The notes under the pieces were generated by a model, which made no database searches, had not been told where the DNA came from, and saw only the letters and a list, made by a program, of their open reading frames with translations. From Pseudoalteromonas holothuriae (GTDB taxonomy: Bacteria > Pseudomonadota > Gammaproteobacteria > Enterobacterales > Alteromonadaceae): 34,038 nt of DNA. Both the position numbers and the translations under genes were made by a program. The stretch is taken from assembly GCF_945859825.1 (NCBI RefSeq), contig NZ_CAMAPC010000024.1:32336-66373 (forward strand), written 5' to 3'. Positions within the stretch are counted from its first letter, which is position 1; each line of letters opens with the position of its first letter. This document shows positions 31,274 to 34,038 of the stretch, piece by piece.

Positions 31274-32255
31274 AGCACCAGCAGGAAATAAGCTTGCGAT
31301 TTTAAACGCATTGAACAAGGGTGGGTTTGTGTCGGGTCAACTGCTAGGAGTGCAGTTAGGTATTAGTCGCGCAGCGGTGTCAAAGCACATTGCATCGCTT
31401 CAGGAAATGGGGATTGATATCTTCACGGTCAGTGGTAAAGGCTACTGTCTTAACCATAGCCTACCTTTACTTGATAAAGCACAAATAAGTCAGCAGCTGG
31501 CACTTTTAAAATGCGACAACCTTGTGGATGTTGAACCTGTTATAGATTCAACTAATAGTGAATTAATGCGCCGTATTCAAGCGCAGCAACCGCTTCAATC
31601 TGGGCAAATTTTAGTGGCGGAGATGCAACAAGCCGGACGTGGTCGACGTGGACGAGTTTGGCAATCACCGTTTGGTGCCAATCTTTATTATAGTTATTAC
31701 TGGCGCTTAGATGATGGTCTACAAGCCGCAATGGGGGTATCTATCGCGGTTGGTCTGGCGGTTTATGATGCCTTAAAAGTGCTCTATAACTTAGAGATAG
31801 CACTTAAGTGGCCAAACGATATTTATCTTAATAATAAGAAATTAGCAGGTGTGTTGGTTGAGCTTGATGGTCAAGTAGAAGGGCCATGCCACCTTGTGAT
31901 TGGCATTGGGATTAATTTGTTGATGCCCGATGGTGCATCTACACAAATAGACCAGCCTTGGACTGACTTATCAACCCATGCGGGAACGCTGAACAAAAAT
32001 CAGTTGGTTGCTGTGCTAACACAATGCTTAGCTAAGCGTTTGGCACAATATCAGCAATCAGGTCTGGCCCAAATGAAAACGCAGTGGAACACACTTAATG
32101 CCTTTGCTGGTGATATGGTCACTTTGAGCACAGGGCAGCGTCAATGGCGTGGTGTATGCGAAGGAATTGATGAGCAAGGTGGGATTGTGTTGCGCCAAGA
32201 TGGGGTGTTAAAAAGCTATTTTGGTGGTGAGATATCACTACGTAAGGATGCTTAA
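31266..32255 (+). CDS. birA: Biotin operon repressor / biotin-[acetyl-CoA carboxylase] ligase BirA
   Basis: BirA attaches biotin to the carboxyl carrier protein of acetyl-CoA carboxylase and, as biotinoyl-AMP complex, represses biotin genes. The 329-residue protein has an N-terminal winged HTH (about 5-60; GVQLGISRAAVSKHIASL), so it is the bifunctional type. The ligase domain carries DSTNSE, the GRGRRGRVW adenylate loop, KWPNDIY and AGVLVEL. A C-terminal SH3-like domain ends at FGGEISLR. The start is GTG at 31266, chosen by the AAGGAG site. Its stop overlaps the coaX ATG (TAATG). Family length is normal (E. coli 321). Confidence 0.95.
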   Translation: MSKAPAGNKLAILNALNKGGFVSGQLLGVQLGISRAAVSKHIASLQEMGIDIFTVSGKGYCLNHSLPLLDKAQISQQLALLKCDNLVDVEPVIDSTNSELMRRIQAQQPLQSGQILVAEMQQAGRGRRGRVWQSPFGANLYYSYYWRLDDGLQAAMGVSIAVGLAVYDALKVLYNLEIALKWPNDIYLNNKKLAGVLVELDGQVEGPCHLVIGIGINLLMPDGASTQIDQPWTDLSTHAGTLNKNQLVAVLTQCLAKRLAQYQQSGLAQMKTQWNTLNAFAGDMVTLSTGQRQWRGVCEGIDEQGGIVLRQDGVLKSYFGGEISLRKDA

Positions 32256-32959
32256 TGCAGTTATTGATTGATGTAGGGAATACCGCGGTAAAGTTGGCAT
32301 TAGCGCGCAATGATTATGTTACGTTGATTGATGATATTTCAATACCTTGGAATGATATTAGTGAGGTGCTGGTGGCACAGGTTGGTAAATCTGATGCGTT
32401 GACGCCTTATATTGACAAAGCTCAAGTGCTGGGTATTCCTGTAGTCCAAGCGTATGTTACTCAAACATTAAATGAATTACGCTGTGCTTATGCGCACTAT
32501 CACAATTTAGGGATAGATCGTTGGCTTACTGTGGTGGCGTGCCATTATTTATACCCTAAACAAAATTGTGTGATTGTTGATTCTGGTACCGCTACCAAAG
32601 TGGATATTCTTACCGCAAAGGGTGAGCATTTAGGTGGTTGGATTTTACCTGGCTTAGATATGATGGTTGATAGCTTAGTAAACAACACACAAAAAGTATT
32701 TAGTGATGAACAAAGTTTGTTTACTAAAGCACTTGGCAAAAACACGCCCAACGCGGTAAAAAATGGCGCATTGGTTGCTACCTTAGGGGCCATTTATGCC
32801 GGTATGCAAAGTTTTGAGTGTGAAACAAGTGCACTAAAGGTGATATGTGCGGGAGGTTATGGCGAATTTATATCACAACAACTGATGTGTGAATCCCAAT
32901 ATAATGACATTTTAGTGCTGCAGGGGTTATTGTTTTGGCGTAAAAACATTCAAATTTGA
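32255..32959 (+). CDS. coaX: Type III pantothenate kinase CoaX
   Basis: CoaX phosphorylates pantothenate in the first step of coenzyme A synthesis. It belongs to the ASKHA fold, is insensitive to CoA feedback and needs a monovalent cation, as known for the family. The 234-residue protein has DVGNTAVK (6-13), LGIDRWL, DSGTATKVDIL and GGWILPGL in the usual order. It overlaps birA by one base. In E. coli the same place between birA and the tRNA cluster holds coaA, an unrelated type I kinase. The last codons and stop fall in a 16-bp palindrome at 32947-32962, which I treat as chance. Confidence 0.93.
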   Translation: MQLLIDVGNTAVKLALARNDYVTLIDDISIPWNDISEVLVAQVGKSDALTPYIDKAQVLGIPVVQAYVTQTLNELRCAYAHYHNLGIDRWLTVVACHYLYPKQNCVIVDSGTATKVDILTAKGEHLGGWILPGLDMMVDSLVNNTQKVFSDEQSLFTKALGKNTPNAVKNGALVATLGAIYAGMQSFECETSALKVICAGGYGEFISQQLMCESQYNDILVLQGLLFWRKNIQI

Positions 32960-33030
32960 ATGCATTAGCGTACTTTTGCCGTAAATCTGAGCAGTTAAAC
33001 AATATTTTCTCATTTTTTTGCAGATTGTTG

Positions 33031-33069
33031 TTGCATCGCCCTAAACCTTGCTCTAGAATCTCGCCCCGT
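33031..33069 (+). promoter_or_regulatory. Promoter of the tRNA-tuf operon
   Basis: TTGCAT (33031-33036) and TAGAAT (33054-33059) are separated by exactly 17 bp and followed by the GC-rich discriminator CTCGCCCCG. Such a discriminator is usual in stable-RNA promoters under stringent (ppGpp) control. Transcription would start about 12-15 bases before the first tRNA. Confidence 0.8.
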
Positions 33070-33080
33070 ACTAAAGCAGT

Positions 33081-33156
<76 letters not shown>

Positions 33157-33203
33157 TTTTTTACACTGCAATATGCAGGTGCTTTAGGAAAGAATTATAA
33201 TGT

Positions 33204-33288
33204 GGAGGGGTTCCCGAGCGGCCAAAGGGATCAGACTGTAAATCTGACGGCACTGCCTTCGCTGGTTCGAATCCAGCTCCCTCCACCA
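33204..33288 (+). tRNA. tyrU: tRNA-Tyr (anticodon GTA)
   Basis: The 85-nt class II tRNA has a long variable arm and encoded ACCA end. Acceptor GGAGGGG pairs with TCCCTCC (one G-U), the D arm contains TTCCCGAGCGGCC, and the anticodon loop CTGTAAA gives GTA. Second in the cluster, 47 nt after the first tRNA. Confidence 0.97.
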
Positions 33289-33332
33289 CTTTATTCTTGA
33301 CGGTTAGAGGTAGTTAAGAACAGGTTCCTAAA

Positions 33333-33407
<75 letters not shown>

Positions 33408-33420
33408 GTAATTCTGGTGT

Positions 33421-33496
33421 GCTGATATAGCTCAGTTGGTAGAGCGCACCCTTGGTAAGGGTGAGGTCGGCAGTTCAAATCTGCCTATCAGCACCA
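33421..33496 (+). tRNA. thrT: tRNA-Thr (anticodon GGT)
   Basis: The 76-nt sequence has acceptor GCTGATA with TATCAGC and encoded ACCA. The anticodon stem-loop is ACCCTTGGTAAGGGT with GGT, and the T loop is TTCAAAT. It is only 13 nt after tRNA-Gly and is the last tRNA before tuf. Confidence 0.97.
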
Positions 33497-33536
33497 GTCT
33501 TTTGAATCTTCTCATATACTTCCTTTGATTTTTTAT

Positions 33537-33584
33537 AAAATAACTGAAAGAATAATCGTAGCTCGCTAATGGCGGGTTATTTTT
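33537..33584 (+). promoter_or_regulatory. Possible attenuator hairpin between the tRNAs and tuf
   Basis: AAAATAAC (33537-33544) pairs perfectly with GTTATTTT (33576-33583), ending in a T run, with an inner CGC-TAATG-GCG hairpin. It might end part of the transcripts after the tRNAs or mark the tRNA 3' processing region. The outer stem is AT-rich, so stability is low. Confidence 0.35.
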
Positions 33585-33623
33585 ATATGTAATCTAGATA
33601 CACAAACACTGATAGGTTCCGTC

Positions 33624-34038
33624 ATGGCAAAAGAAAAGTTTGAACGCGTAAAACCGCACGTAAACGTAGGTACAATCGGCCACGTTGACCACGGTAAAAC
33701 AACTCTAACAGCAGCAATCACTAACGTACTTGCAAAAGTATACGGTGGTGAAGCAAAAGACTTCGCAGCAATCGATAACGCTCCAGAAGAGCGTGAGCGT
33801 GGTATCACAATCTCAACGTCTCACGTTGAGTACGATACACCGACTCGTCACTACGCACACGTAGATTGTCCAGGACACGCGGATTATGTTAAAAACATGA
33901 TCACTGGTGCTGCACAGATGGACGGCGCAATCCTAGTAGTTGCTGCAACTGACGGTCCTATGCCACAAACACGTGAGCACATCCTACTTTCTCGTCAGGT
34001 TGGCGTACCTTACATCATCGTATTCATGAACAAATGTG
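33624..34038 (+). CDS. tuf: Elongation factor Tu (5' part, cut by the window edge)
   Basis: EF-Tu delivers aminoacyl-tRNA to the ribosome as a GTPase. The first 138 codons are present and in frame, beginning MAKEKFERVKPHVNVGTIGH. The G1 loop is GHVDHGKTT (19-27), switch I includes EERERGITI, G3 is DCPGH, and the window ends inside the NKCD motif at FMNKC. Codon use is strongly biased as in highly expressed genes. The position after Thr-Tyr-Gly-Thr tRNAs marks it as the tufB-type locus; a tufA copy would be expected near rpsL-rpsG-fusA. Confidence 0.97.
   Translation, partial: MAKEKFERVKPHVNVGTIGHVDHGKTTLTAAITNVLAKVYGGEAKDFAAIDNAPEERERGITISTSHVEYDTPTRHYAHVDCPGHADYVKNMITGAAQMDGAILVVAATDGPMPQTREHILLSRQVGVPYIIVFMNKC

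Noticed and set aside
32947..32962. 16-bp perfect palindrome CATTCAAATTTGAATG over the coaX stop
   Set aside because: It is AT-rich, inside coding sequence and without a T tail. A spacerless 8-bp arm is expected about once every one or two windows of this size.

Overview
The window looks like chromosomal DNA of a marine gammaproteobacterium of the order Alteromonadales, most like Pseudoalteromonas. This is inferred from moderate GC content, an EF-G2 paralogue next to ordinary housekeeping genes, the ubiEJB-tatABC-tatD-hemB order, and the murB-birA-coaX-tRNA-tuf order. There is no sign of plasmid, prophage, transposase or CRISPR. All recognised genes are intact except tuf, which the right edge cuts.

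Layout. 1-475 is a regulatory or empty stretch holding a terminator and a large inverted repeat. It is followed by a GntP-type permease, a stand-alone EF-G2 gene (fusA2) and a small membrane protein. From 13274 back to 4773 runs one long minus-strand block: ubiE-ubiJ-ubiB, tatA-tatB-tatC, a small secreted protein of unknown role, tatD, a membrane diguanylate cyclase and hemB. Start and stop codons overlap or lie a few bases apart over most of it. Upstream sits a second GGDEF protein whose catalytic residues are lost. 14691-20403 (plus) carries three separate genes: a DUF885 lipoprotein, an S9 peptidase and a YbdL-type aminotransferase.

20463-26942 (minus) is a signalling island. It holds a 1095-residue chemoreceptor with nine HAMP units, eight of them on an exact 45-residue period, then a membrane hybrid histidine kinase with a degenerate HPt tail, and a CsgD/VpsT-type LuxR regulator with a near-consensus c-di-GMP-binding motif. 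After it come hinT, a DUF2057 protein and an M1 aminopeptidase. The right end is the classical murB-birA-(pantothenate kinase)-tRNA-Thr/Tyr/Gly/Thr-tuf locus. The kinase here is type III (CoaX), where E. coli has type I (CoaA).

How it fits together. Most genes are core: quinone synthesis, Tat export, haem synthesis, cell wall, cofactors and translation. The less ordinary theme is c-di-GMP and sensory signalling: one active-looking cyclase inside the tat/haem operon, one dead GGDEF protein beside the ubi operon, and a VpsT-like regulator next to a hybrid kinase and a poly-HAMP receptor. A short dispersed repeat (35-nt core, 33/35 identical) lies upstream of both fusA2 and the aminotransferase gene. 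The best candidates for something undescribed are the poly-HAMP receptor, the cyclase embedded in the tat-hemB operon, and the palindromic control sites in front of several genes.
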